Assembly (NCBI GenBank): GCA_025934955.1
Contig: JAICWE010000004.1
Location: forward strand, 19,718 to 83,717
DNA length: 64,000 bases
Source of the DNA: Gemmatimonadales bacterium
Lineage (GTDB): Bacteria > Gemmatimonadota > Gemmatimonadetes > Gemmatimonadales > GWC2-71-9
Direction: 5' to 3'
The position numbers and the translations under genes are program-made. Below are positions 1-7,360 of the stretch, piece by piece. The notes under the pieces are model-generated. The model saw only the letters and a program-made list of their open reading frames with translations, was not told the origin of the DNA and did no database searches. Position 1 is the first letter of the stretch, and every line of letters starts with the position of its first letter.

Positions 1-1
1 C

Positions 2-997
2 GTCTGGCCGCTGCGGCGCGGCGTGCAGAACGACCTCGCGCGGCTGCTGCAGCTCCACCTGGAGCTCCCCCGACTGGCGCGGCGGGTCGGGGCCGAGGCG
101 TTGCTGACGCTCGGCGACGTCGGCCCGGTGATCGTCCCGTGTCCGCACCTCGTCTTCCTGCACCTTTCGCTGCTGGTGTATGGCGCGGAGGAGGTACCCG
201 GGGGGATGTGGAGCTGGCCCCGGCGCAGCTATCTGCGGCGTCACTTCGCGGCCAGCGTGCGGCGAGCGGCCGCGGTCGTGGTACAGACGCCGGTGATGGC
301 GAGCCGCCTCGCCGCGGCGTACCAGGTGGACCCGGCGCGAGTGCACGAGATCGCCCAACCGGTTCCGCGCCACGTGGGCGCGGGCACGCCCGCGGCACCG
401 CTGGATGCGATGGTGAGCTGCGGGAAGCCAATCCGCCTGCTGGTCCTCGCCGCGTACCAGCCGCACAAGAACCATCGCGTTCTCGTCGACGTCGCCCGCG
501 AGCTGCGCCGGCGCGGGCTCGCCGCGATGGTCCAGATCTTCACCACGGTGGCCGAGGACGATCCGCGGGCACAGCCGCTGCTGCGCGCGCTCACGCGTGA
601 GCCCGACGTGATCACGAACCTCGGACGGCTGCCCGGCGAGCAGGTGCGCAGTGCGTTCGCCGCCGCATCGGCGCTGCTCCTGCCGACGCTGGTCGAGAGC
701 TACGGCCTGATCTACCTCGAGGCCATGGCGTGCGGTGTACCGGTTCTCACGTCGGAACGCGACTTCGCGCGATGGATGTGCCGCGATCTCGCGCTCTACT
801 TCGATCCGCTCGATCCGGTGTCGATCGTCGATGCCATCGAACGGCTGGGGCAGTTCGATCGCGGGGCGGCGTGGACGCGTGCCGTCGCGGCGCGCCTGAC
901 CGAACTGCCGGCCGACTGGGGCGAGGTCGCCCGGCGGTTTCTCGTTCTCGCGGGCGCGGTGCGCTCCAGTCGCGACCACCTCCGGCGGCCCGCATGA
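2..997 (+). CDS. GT4-family glycosyltransferase, N-terminus outside window
   Basis: Retaining GT-B glycosyltransferase, probably adding a sugar to a lipid-linked polysaccharide unit in the cytoplasm. The frame is open from the first bases, so the true start lies upstream; counted from a GTG at 23 it has 324 residues and lacks much of the acceptor-binding half. The donor half is intact: PHKNH near residue 147 and the EX7E motif ESYGLIYLE at residues 225-233, followed by MACGVPV. Its TGA overlaps the next ATG (ATGA), so the two glycosyltransferases are probably translationally coupled. The sugar and acceptor cannot be told from sequence. Confidence 0.85.
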   Translation, partial: VWPLRRGVQNDLARLLQLHLELPRLARRVGAEALLTLGDVGPVIVPCPHLVFLHLSLLVYGAEEVPGGMWSWPRRSYLRRHFAASVRRAAAVVVQTPVMASRLAAAYQVDPARVHEIAQPVPRHVGAGTPAAPLDAMVSCGKPIRLLVLAAYQPHKNHRVLVDVARELRRRGLAAMVQIFTTVAEDDPRAQPLLRALTREPDVITNLGRLPGEQVRSAFAAASALLLPTLVESYGLIYLEAMACGVPVLTSERDFARWMCRDLALYFDPLDPVSIVDAIERLGQFDRGAAWTRAVAARLTELPADWGEVARRFLVLAGAVRSSRDHLRRPA

Positions 998-1911
998 ACG
1001 CCACCACTCCGCCCGATCTGTCCATCTGCATGGTGTCGCTCGACTGCTGGAGCGTGCTCGAGCCATGTCTCGCGTCGCTGCTCGCCAGTCGCCCGCGCGT
1101 CACCTACGAGGTCGTCGTGGTGGACAACGCGTCCACCGACGGCACGCCCGAGCGGCTGGCCGAGCTGTTCCCCTGGGTGCGGGTGATCCGGAACGAGCGC
1201 AACGTCGGCTTCACCCGGGCGACCAATCAGGGGATCCGCGCCAGCTCGGGGCGACTGGTGCTCTGGCTGAACACCGACACGCTGCTGCGCGAGGGCTCGC
1301 TGGACGAGCTGTGCCGCTTCCTCGACCAGCACCCCCGTGTCGGCATCGTCGGGCCCAAGGTGCTTAACCCGGACGGCTCGTTCCAGGCGCAGTGCCGGCG
1401 GGGGCTGCCGACGCCGCTGGTATCGCTCGCGTATCTCAGCGGCCTGCATCGCCTGGCGCCGCAGAGCCGGGTGCTCGGCGGCTACATGTTGACCTATCTC
1501 CCGATGGACGAAGCCGGTCCGGTCGACGCCGTTTCCGGCTGCTGCCTGCTCGCACGACGCGAGGTCTGGGACACTGCGGGTCCATTGGACGAGGCGATCT
1601 TCGGATTCGGCGAGGATGTCGACTGGTGCGTGCGTGCCAGCCGTGCCGGCTGGGAGGTGTGGTACGATCCGGCGAGCGTGATCGTTCACCTGAAGGGGCA
1701 GGGTGGCGTGCACAGCAAACCGTACCACAAGGCGTGGGGCATCCACCAGGCGATGTGGGTGTTCTATCGCAAGCATCTGCGGAGCCGCTATCCGCTGCTG
1801 CTCGCCGGAGTCGTCTGGCTCGGCATTGCGGGCAGCTTCGTCGCCTCGGTCGCCCGGGTGTGGATCGGCCGGCACTTCACCGCCGGTCGCCAGGCGAGGG
1901 CCGCCGGCTGA
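994..1911 (+). CDS. GT2-family (rhamnosyltransferase-like) glycosyltransferase
   Basis: Inverting GT-A glycosyltransferase of 305 residues. The start is the ATG overlapping the upstream TGA. In order it shows the N-terminal nucleotide-binding strand ending in VVVDNASTDGT, then NVGFTRATNQG, a WLNTDT segment in the place of the DXD metal site, a disulfide-like CC in SGCCLLARREVW, and GEDVDWC, the usual acceptor-side acidic motif of WbbL-type enzymes. A single hydrophobic helix near the C-terminus (about residues 268-292) suggests membrane attachment. It sits between a GT4 and an epimerase in the exopolysaccharide locus, which supports repeat-unit assembly. Donor sugar is unknown. Confidence 0.88.
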   Translation: MNATTPPDLSICMVSLDCWSVLEPCLASLLASRPRVTYEVVVVDNASTDGTPERLAELFPWVRVIRNERNVGFTRATNQGIRASSGRLVLWLNTDTLLREGSLDELCRFLDQHPRVGIVGPKVLNPDGSFQAQCRRGLPTPLVSLAYLSGLHRLAPQSRVLGGYMLTYLPMDEAGPVDAVSGCCLLARREVWDTAGPLDEAIFGFGEDVDWCVRASRAGWEVWYDPASVIVHLKGQGGVHSKPYHKAWGIHQAMWVFYRKHLRSRYPLLLAGVVWLGIAGSFVASVARVWIGRHFTAGRQARAAG

Positions 1912-2909
1912 CCGCCCCCGGCAGAGGCCTGGTTGCGGTCACCGGCGCAGATGGTTTCGTCGGCGGCCACGTGATGCGGGTGTTGGCGGGCGCCGGCGTG
2001 GAGGTCCGGGGTGTGGTACGCCGTCCGGTCGCCACTACTGAGAGCCCGATGGCGACGGTGGAGGATTGGCGGAATTTGAGCGCGGCCGGCACTGCACTCG
2101 ATGGCGCGCGGGTGGTCGTCCATGCTGCGGGCGTGGCACACCGGAGCGGCCCCGGAATCACGGCTGCCGACTTTCATCGCGGCAACGTAGCGCTCACCGC
2201 CGCGGTGCTCGAAGCCGCCGGGGCGGCGGGCGTGCAGCACTTCCTTTATCTCAGCTCCGTAGCGGCGGTCGGCGAGCGCGCCGGCGCTGACGGCGCGCCC
2301 ATCACCGAGAGTACCTGCGGCCCGCCCGCCACGGCGTACGGCGCGAGCAAACTCGCTGCGGAGGAGCTGGTTCGCGCCGCCGGCGCGCGCACAGGGATGA
2401 TCGCGACGGCGCTGCGTCCCCCGATGATTTACGGCGAGGGCATGAAGGGGAATCCGCTGCGCCTGTTCGATCTCGTCGCGCGCGGACTTCCGGTGCCGGT
2501 CGGGACCCCGGCGGTTCGACGGAGCACGCTCTATGTGGGAAATCTTGCCGCCGCGGTTCTCGCCGTCATCGGCGCCGGCGCCGCGAGTGACGGGACGTTC
2601 CTCGTTGCCGATGCCGAGGCGCCGACGGCGGCGGAGCTGGCGCGGCAGGTCGCGGCAGCGCTCGGCCGTCCGGCTCGCATCTGGCCGACGCCGACCGCCG
2701 TGCTCCGGGTGCTGGGGCGAGCGGGCGATGTGCTCGAGCGCGTGGTGCCGATGCCGCTGACGACGGCCAAGGCGAGGAGCCTCAGTTCGGCCCTCGTGCT
2801 CGACACCTCCCGGCTGGCAGCGCGCACGGGTCATCGTCCGCCCTTCACCCTGGAAGCGGGCGTCCGTCGCACGGCGGCGTGGTATGCTGCACGGCGGCTC
2901 GCCGGATGA
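1908..2909 (+). CDS. NAD-dependent epimerase/dehydratase (UDP-sugar epimerase family)
   Basis: Extended short-chain dehydrogenase that likely remodels a nucleotide sugar for the polysaccharide. It has the NAD-binding TGADGFVGG at the extreme N-terminus, the LSSVAAVGE region and the catalytic YGASK (Tyr-X3-Lys). The start is uncertain. No ATG, GTG or TTG lies just ahead of the Rossmann motif. The nearest canonical codon is a GTG at 1860, overlapping the upstream gene by 52 bases. A CTG at 1908 overlaps the upstream TGA as CTGA, matching the ATGA/GTGA junctions common here, and is preferred. The 3' end overlaps the next ATG by ATGA. Confidence 0.8.
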   Translation: MTAPGRGLVAVTGADGFVGGHVMRVLAGAGVEVRGVVRRPVATTESPMATVEDWRNLSAAGTALDGARVVVHAAGVAHRSGPGITAADFHRGNVALTAAVLEAAGAAGVQHFLYLSSVAAVGERAGADGAPITESTCGPPATAYGASKLAAEELVRAAGARTGMIATALRPPMIYGEGMKGNPLRLFDLVARGLPVPVGTPAVRRSTLYVGNLAAAVLAVIGAGAASDGTFLVADAEAPTAAELARQVAAALGRPARIWPTPTAVLRVLGRAGDVLERVVPMPLTTAKARSLSSALVLDTSRLAARTGHRPPFTLEAGVRRTAAWYAARRLAG

Positions 2910-3979
2910 GCGCCGTCGTGATGGCGGCGGCGTTGGTCATCGCATTCGGTGCGGCCGCGGGTCTCACCGGTCTCGTGCGACGCTACGCGATCCGGCGCAA
3001 TGTGCTGGACGTGCCGAACGATCGCAGCCTGCACCGCCGTCCGACGCCGAGGGGCGGCGGCATTGCGATCGTCGCGGTGGTGCTGGCGATCACCGCCGCG
3101 GGCGCGTGGCGCGGCATCGTGCCGGCGCGCGACGCAGCGGCCTTGCTGGGCGGTGGTGGGCTCATAGCGGCGATCGGCTGGTTCGACGACCGACGCGGCG
3201 TATCGGCGTGGGCGAGGGCCGCCGCGCATGTGGTCGGGGCGGCGTGGGCCGTCTGGATGCTGGTGCCCGGTGCGGTGGACGCGGTGGCAGCGGCACCGGT
3301 CGGAACCGGAATCGGCCTGCTGCTCACCGGCGTGGCTTTGGTGTGGTGCACGAACCTGTACAACTTCATGGACGGCGTCGATGGTCTTGCCGCGAGCGAA
3401 GCGGTGGTCGTGGGCGGCGTAGCTGCGGCCCTGCTGCTTGGCGCCGGTGAGCCGGGCCTCGGCACCGTAGCCGGCGTCGTCGCCGCAGCATCGCTGGGCT
3501 TTCTGCTGTGGAACTGGCCCCCCGCCGCCATCTTCTTGGGGGACGTCGGCTCCGGGTTCATTGGGTTTGCGTTCGGAGTGCTCGCGATCGCCAGCGAGCG
3601 GCGGGGGGCAGTGCCACTGGCCGTCTGGGGGCTTCTGCTCGCAGTCTTTCTCGCCGACGCTACGCTCACGCTGCTACGGCGCGTGCTCCACGGGGCCCGG
3701 TGGTATGAGGCGCATCGGTCCCACGCATACCAGCGCCTGGTGCAGGCCGGCTGGTCGCACCGCCGCGTGACGCTCGCCATCGGGCTGGTCAATGCCGTGC
3801 TCGCCATGGCGGCCGTCCGCGTCAGCCGGCACTCGGGCGAACGCGGGCCTGCGCTGGGTGTGGCCGTGGTGCTCCTGGCGGGGGCCTATCTGCTCATCGA
3901 GCGGCTTCATCCCATGCCGAGGTCTGGCGGCCGGCCGAACGGCCGCTCGGCAGTTCGCGAGGCCCAGTCCGGACGGTAG
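2906..3979 (+). CDS. WecA/MraY-like undecaprenyl-phosphate GlcNAc-1-phosphate transferase
   Basis: Polytopic membrane enzyme that transfers a sugar-1-phosphate from a UDP-sugar to undecaprenyl phosphate, starting a polysaccharide repeat unit. 357 residues; start is the ATGA overlap with the epimerase gene. Visible family motifs are the early VPNDRSLHRRPTPRGGG loop, NFMDGVDGLA with the Asp pair, FLGDVGSGFIGF, and the late AHRSHAYQRL loop that distinguishes the WecA group from MraY. Multiple hydrophobic helices fill the rest. Together with the adjacent epimerase and glycosyltransferases it looks like the committing step of this locus. Confidence 0.9.
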   Translation: MSAVVMAAALVIAFGAAAGLTGLVRRYAIRRNVLDVPNDRSLHRRPTPRGGGIAIVAVVLAITAAGAWRGIVPARDAAALLGGGGLIAAIGWFDDRRGVSAWARAAAHVVGAAWAVWMLVPGAVDAVAAAPVGTGIGLLLTGVALVWCTNLYNFMDGVDGLAASEAVVVGGVAAALLLGAGEPGLGTVAGVVAAASLGFLLWNWPPAAIFLGDVGSGFIGFAFGVLAIASERRGAVPLAVWGLLLAVFLADATLTLLRRVLHGARWYEAHRSHAYQRLVQAGWSHRRVTLAIGLVNAVLAMAAVRVSRHSGERGPALGVAVVLLAGAYLLIERLHPMPRSGGRPNGRSAVREAQSGR

Positions 3980-4057
3980 CGGCTCCAAGCGGCCCGGGGA
4001 TATTCTTCATGCCGCGGCCGCCAGCGCAGGTGTCTCGCAACCCAGACCTCCAGACCG

Positions 4058-5224
4058 GTGACCCAGACAACGCCCGAGCTCCCCGCCGCGGACGACCGCG
4101 CCGAACGTCGCCACCCGTTCGAGGATGCCGCCTCGCGCCACGCATGGGCCGGCGGCGCGGCGCCCAGCCAGCCGGATCCCACGGGCGACGTTTCGCTGTT
4201 CGGGTTGTTGAGTGCACTCCTCCGCCATCGCGGGCTGGTGCTGGGCGCGGCGCTGGCGTGTGCCGCGGCGACGGCCATCGTGACGCTCGTCCTTCCGCGC
4301 AGCTACACGGTCGCCTCGGCCCTGCTCCCCCAGAGCCAGAAGCTTCCGGGCAACCTCAGCAGCCTCGCATCCCAGTTCGGATTCATGCTGCCCATGTCCC
4401 AGGGGACGGAGTCCCCGGCGCTTTACAGCAGCCTGCTCCTGTCGCACCAGCTCCTCGGCGCGGCCGTCGACACGAAGTACAGCGTCCGCGCCGACAGCGG
4501 CACCGTTACGGCCGGTCTGGCCCCCCTCGTCCACGCGAAGGGACGCACGGAGGCGCTGCGCCGCGACGCGGCGATCCGGTATCTGTCGCACCACGTCACT
4601 GCGGACGTGGATGGGAAGAGCGGCATGGTTCGCGTCACCGTGACACTGCGCGCCGCGGACCTGGCCCTCGCGGTGAATCGGCGGCTGCTCGAGCTCGTCA
4701 ATGAGTTCAACCTGACCACACGGCAGACCCAGGCCGGCGCCGAGCGCCGATTCGACGAGCAGCGCCTGAACGACGTGCGCCGCGATCTCCGCGATGCCGA
4801 GGATCGGCTGCGCGCGTTTCTGCAACAAAACCGTGAGTACCGGAGCTCCCCCGAGCTCAGCCTGCAACAGGAACGCCTGGCTCGCGAGGTGAGCCGGCTG
4901 CAGCAGTTGTTGACGACAGTGTCCGACGCCTACGAGCGCGCGCGGATGGACGAGGTGCGGGACACGCCTGTCGTCACAGTGGTCGAGGCGCCGGAAGCGC
5001 CGGTCCGTCCGGACCCGCGCGGCTTGCTCAAGAAAGCACTCTTCGCGCTCATCGTCGGACTGCTGCTCGGCAGCGCCGTCGCCATCACTCGCGAGGCGGG
5101 TCGCCGGCTGCGGGCGGCCGGACCGAGCGATTACCGCCGGTATTCGGAGCTCCGCGCCGAGACGCTTCGGGACCTGCGCCGGCCGTGGCGCCTGTTGCGT
5201 TCGCATCATCCCGAGTCCGAGTAG
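4058..5224 (+). CDS. Wzz-like polysaccharide chain-length determinant
   Basis: Inner-membrane co-polymerase of 388 residues expected to set glycan chain length. A proline-rich cytoplasmic tail is followed by a first membrane helix (around residues 64-85), a long periplasmic region with a coiled-coil stretch rich in Arg/Glu, and a second helix near residues 330-350 preceded by the proline-rich VRPDPRG that typifies Wzz. There is no fused or adjacent BY-type tyrosine kinase, so this resembles a PCP-1/2b protein rather than Wzc. GTG start; no clear Shine-Dalgarno. A TATTCT hexamer at 4001 could be its -10. Confidence 0.8.
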   Translation: MTQTTPELPAADDRAERRHPFEDAASRHAWAGGAAPSQPDPTGDVSLFGLLSALLRHRGLVLGAALACAAATAIVTLVLPRSYTVASALLPQSQKLPGNLSSLASQFGFMLPMSQGTESPALYSSLLLSHQLLGAAVDTKYSVRADSGTVTAGLAPLVHAKGRTEALRRDAAIRYLSHHVTADVDGKSGMVRVTVTLRAADLALAVNRRLLELVNEFNLTTRQTQAGAERRFDEQRLNDVRRDLRDAEDRLRAFLQQNREYRSSPELSLQQERLAREVSRLQQLLTTVSDAYERARMDEVRDTPVVTVVEAPEAPVRPDPRGLLKKALFALIVGLLLGSAVAITREAGRRLRAAGPSDYRRYSELRAETLRDLRRPWRLLRSHHPESE

Positions 5225-5282
5225 CCGGGTCACTCCGGCCCCCCTCCGCACTGCTCCGCCACCTCGTGGTTCGCATCGCTCC

Positions 5283-5311
5283 CCGGCAGCACTCTTGCAC
5301 GGGGCTGCCGG
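5283..5311. other. GC-rich hairpin between wzz-like and capD-like genes
   Basis: In the 189-base gap between the two genes, CCGGCAGC at 5283-5290 is the exact reverse complement of GCTGCCGG at 5304-5311, giving an 8-bp stem with a 13-base loop. No T-run follows, so it is a weak terminator candidate or a 5' leader structure. The rest of the gap holds only the palindrome at 5352 and a possible promoter. Confidence 0.35.
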
Positions 5312-5351
5312 CGCGGCGGTGCGCCGGATCCCTCATCGATCCGCCGATCGC

Positions 5352-5365
5352 GCCTAAGCTTAGGC
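5352..5365. promoter_or_regulatory. 14-bp perfect palindrome upstream of capD-like gene
   Basis: GCCTAAGCTTAGGC reads the same on both strands and lies 49 bases before the ATG at 5414, just ahead of a possible -35. Its A/T content is high for this window. It may be an operator for the dehydratase gene. Each half (CTTAGGC) differs by one base from the GTTAGGC heptamer that recurs elsewhere in the window. Confidence 0.4.
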
Positions 5366-5376
5366 CTTGCAGGATC

Positions 5377-5405
5377 TTGACTCCGGCTTCGATTGTACGG
5401 ATACT
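5377..5405 (+). promoter_or_regulatory. Candidate promoter of capD-like gene
   Basis: TTGACT at 5377-5382 and GATACT at 5400-5405 are separated by 17 bases. The -10-like box ends only 8 bases before the ATG at 5414, so if used the transcript would be leaderless or nearly so. Sequence match only. Confidence 0.35.
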
Positions 5406-5413
5406 CCAGCGCC

Positions 5414-7336
5414 ATGGTTCAGCGACCGTTCGGTCCGTATCGCCATCACCTCCGCAATCGCTATCTCTTCGGCGCGGACGTGCTGCTGTTCTCGCTGTCC
5501 ACGCTCACCGCCTTCGCGTTGCGATTCGAGCGGTTCGACTGGGGGCCGGTGTACGGCCACGCCGCATCGCTGTACCTCCTCTCGTCGCTGCCGCTCAAGC
5601 TGCTGATCTTCTGGAGCGTCGGCATGTACCGGCGGCTCTGGCGTCACGCCGGCGTGGTCGAAGTCGAACGCATCGTAGCCGCGGCCGCGGCATCGGGCGC
5701 CGCGTGTCTGCTGCTCGGTGCGGCCGTGCTCCCGCTCAGCGGCGCCATTCCCTCCCGCATTCCGCTCTCCGTGCTCTTTCTCGACTTGCTGCTGACCGCC
5801 GCCGCCGCGGCGCTCCCGCGCCTCGCGGTGCGGGCGCTCGGTCGCCGGCATCATCGCCGGAACCTGGAGGACGCGCGCCCGGCGCTGATCGTCGGCGCGG
5901 GCGCGGCGGGGGAACTCATCGTCAAGGAGCTGCTGGGACATCCGCAGCTCGGGCTCAACCCGGTCGGCTTCGTCGACGACGACCGGGCCAAGCACGGCCA
6001 GCGCATGTGCGACCTGCCGGTGTTCGGCTCGCTCCGGCAGATCAAGGATATCGTCCTGCAGTACGCCATCGAGGAAGTGATCATCGCGATGCCACGCGCG
6101 CCGGGCCGCGTGGTGCGCGAGGTGGTCCGCGCGGCGGCGGAAGCCGGTGCCGGCACCCGCACGGTGCCCGGCATCTACGACATCATCTCCGGCCGGGTCG
6201 CCGTCGGGGAGCTGCGACAGGTCGAGATCCAGGACCTGCTCCGCCGCGAGCCGATCCAGACCGACTTCGAATCGGTGCGCTCACTCGCGACCGGCGAGGT
6301 CGTACTGGTCACCGGCGCCGGCGGCTCGATCGGCAGTGAGCTCTGCCGCCAGCTCGCGCGGCTGAGCCCGGGCCGCATCGTCGTCCTGGGCCACGGCGAG
6401 AACTCGATCTTCGACATCTACCACGAGCTGATCGAGAGTTTTCCTTCCGTCGCCGTCTCGCCGGTCATCGCCGATACCCGGGACCGCGAGCGGATGCGCC
6501 ACGTCTTCGCCGCGCACCGGCCGTTTGCCGTGTTCCACGCCGCGGCCCACAAGCACGTGCCGCTGATGGAGGAGAACGTCGTCGAGGCGGTGACCAACAA
6601 CGTGCTCGGCACCCGCAACGTGGCCGAGCTCGCGGCGGAGTTCGGCACCGAGCACCTGGTGCTCATCTCCACCGACAAGGCGGTGCGCCCCACCAACGTG
6701 ATGGGTGCCACCAAGCGCGTCGCCGAGGAGATCGTGCAGGCGATCGCCGAGCTGGAGGGACGCAACTTCGTCGCGGTGCGGTTCGGCAACGTCCTCGGCA
6801 GCCGGGGCAGCGTGATCCCGACGTTTCTCCGCCAGATCCGCAAGGGCGGCCCCGTCACGATCACGCATCCCGAGATGCGCCGTTACTTCATGACGATTCC
6901 GGAGGCGGTGCAGCTGGTGCTGCAGGCGGGCGCGCTGGGGCGGGGGGGCGAGGTGTTCGTGCTCGACATGGGGGAGCCGGTCAAGATTCTCGATCTGGCC
7001 AGCGATCTGATCCGGCTGTCCGGCCTCGAGGTCGACACCGACGTCGAGATCCGCTTCACCGGCACCCGCCCGGGCGAGAAGCTCTACGAGGAGCTGTTCT
7101 TCAGCTCGGAGAACGCCATCCCTACGCCGCATCCGAAGGTGCTGCGGGCCCGGAACGGCACCCTGCCGGCCGGCCTCGGCACGCAGGTGGATCGGCTCAT
7201 CGCAGCGGCGCAGCGGGGCGACGGCGAGGACGAGCTGCGCGCGATGCTGCAACGCCTGGTGCCGGACTTCGCCGCGTCGGGCGCCGGGACACCGGTGCGC
7301 TCCACGCTGGTCGCGGCTCCCGCCATACTCGACTGA
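5414..7336 (+). CDS. CapD/WbpM/FlaA1-type nucleoside-sugar 4,6-dehydratase/epimerase
   Basis: Membrane-anchored dehydratase, 640 residues, expected to convert UDP-GlcNAc into a modified sugar for the polysaccharide. About four N-terminal membrane helices are followed by a CoA-binding-like Rossmann domain (LIVGAGAAGE) and a second SDR domain with TGAGGSIGSELC. The catalytic stretch is STDKAVRPTNVMGATKR: as in WbpM/FlaA1 the usual Tyr of YXXXK is Met. The ATG at 5414 was preferred over an in-frame TTG at 5393 because family members begin close to the first helix. It is convergent with the SLBB gene, 24 bases apart, with no obvious terminator between. Confidence 0.9.
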   Translation: MVQRPFGPYRHHLRNRYLFGADVLLFSLSTLTAFALRFERFDWGPVYGHAASLYLLSSLPLKLLIFWSVGMYRRLWRHAGVVEVERIVAAAAASGAACLLLGAAVLPLSGAIPSRIPLSVLFLDLLLTAAAAALPRLAVRALGRRHHRRNLEDARPALIVGAGAAGELIVKELLGHPQLGLNPVGFVDDDRAKHGQRMCDLPVFGSLRQIKDIVLQYAIEEVIIAMPRAPGRVVREVVRAAAEAGAGTRTVPGIYDIISGRVAVGELRQVEIQDLLRREPIQTDFESVRSLATGEVVLVTGAGGSIGSELCRQLARLSPGRIVVLGHGENSIFDIYHELIESFPSVAVSPVIADTRDRERMRHVFAAHRPFAVFHAAAHKHVPLMEENVVEAVTNNVLGTRNVAELAAEFGTEHLVLISTDKAVRPTNVMGATKRVAEEIVQAIAELEGRNFVAVRFGNVLGSRGSVIPTFLRQIRKGGPVTITHPEMRRYFMTIPEAVQLVLQAGALGRGGEVFVLDMGEPVKILDLASDLIRLSGLEVDTDVEIRFTGTRPGEKLYEELFFSSENAIPTPHPKVLRARNGTLPAGLGTQVDRLIAAAQRGDGEDELRAMLQRLVPDFAASGAGTPVRSTLVAAPAILD

Positions 7337-7360
7337 GCGCACGTCCGCCCCACGCCCCTT

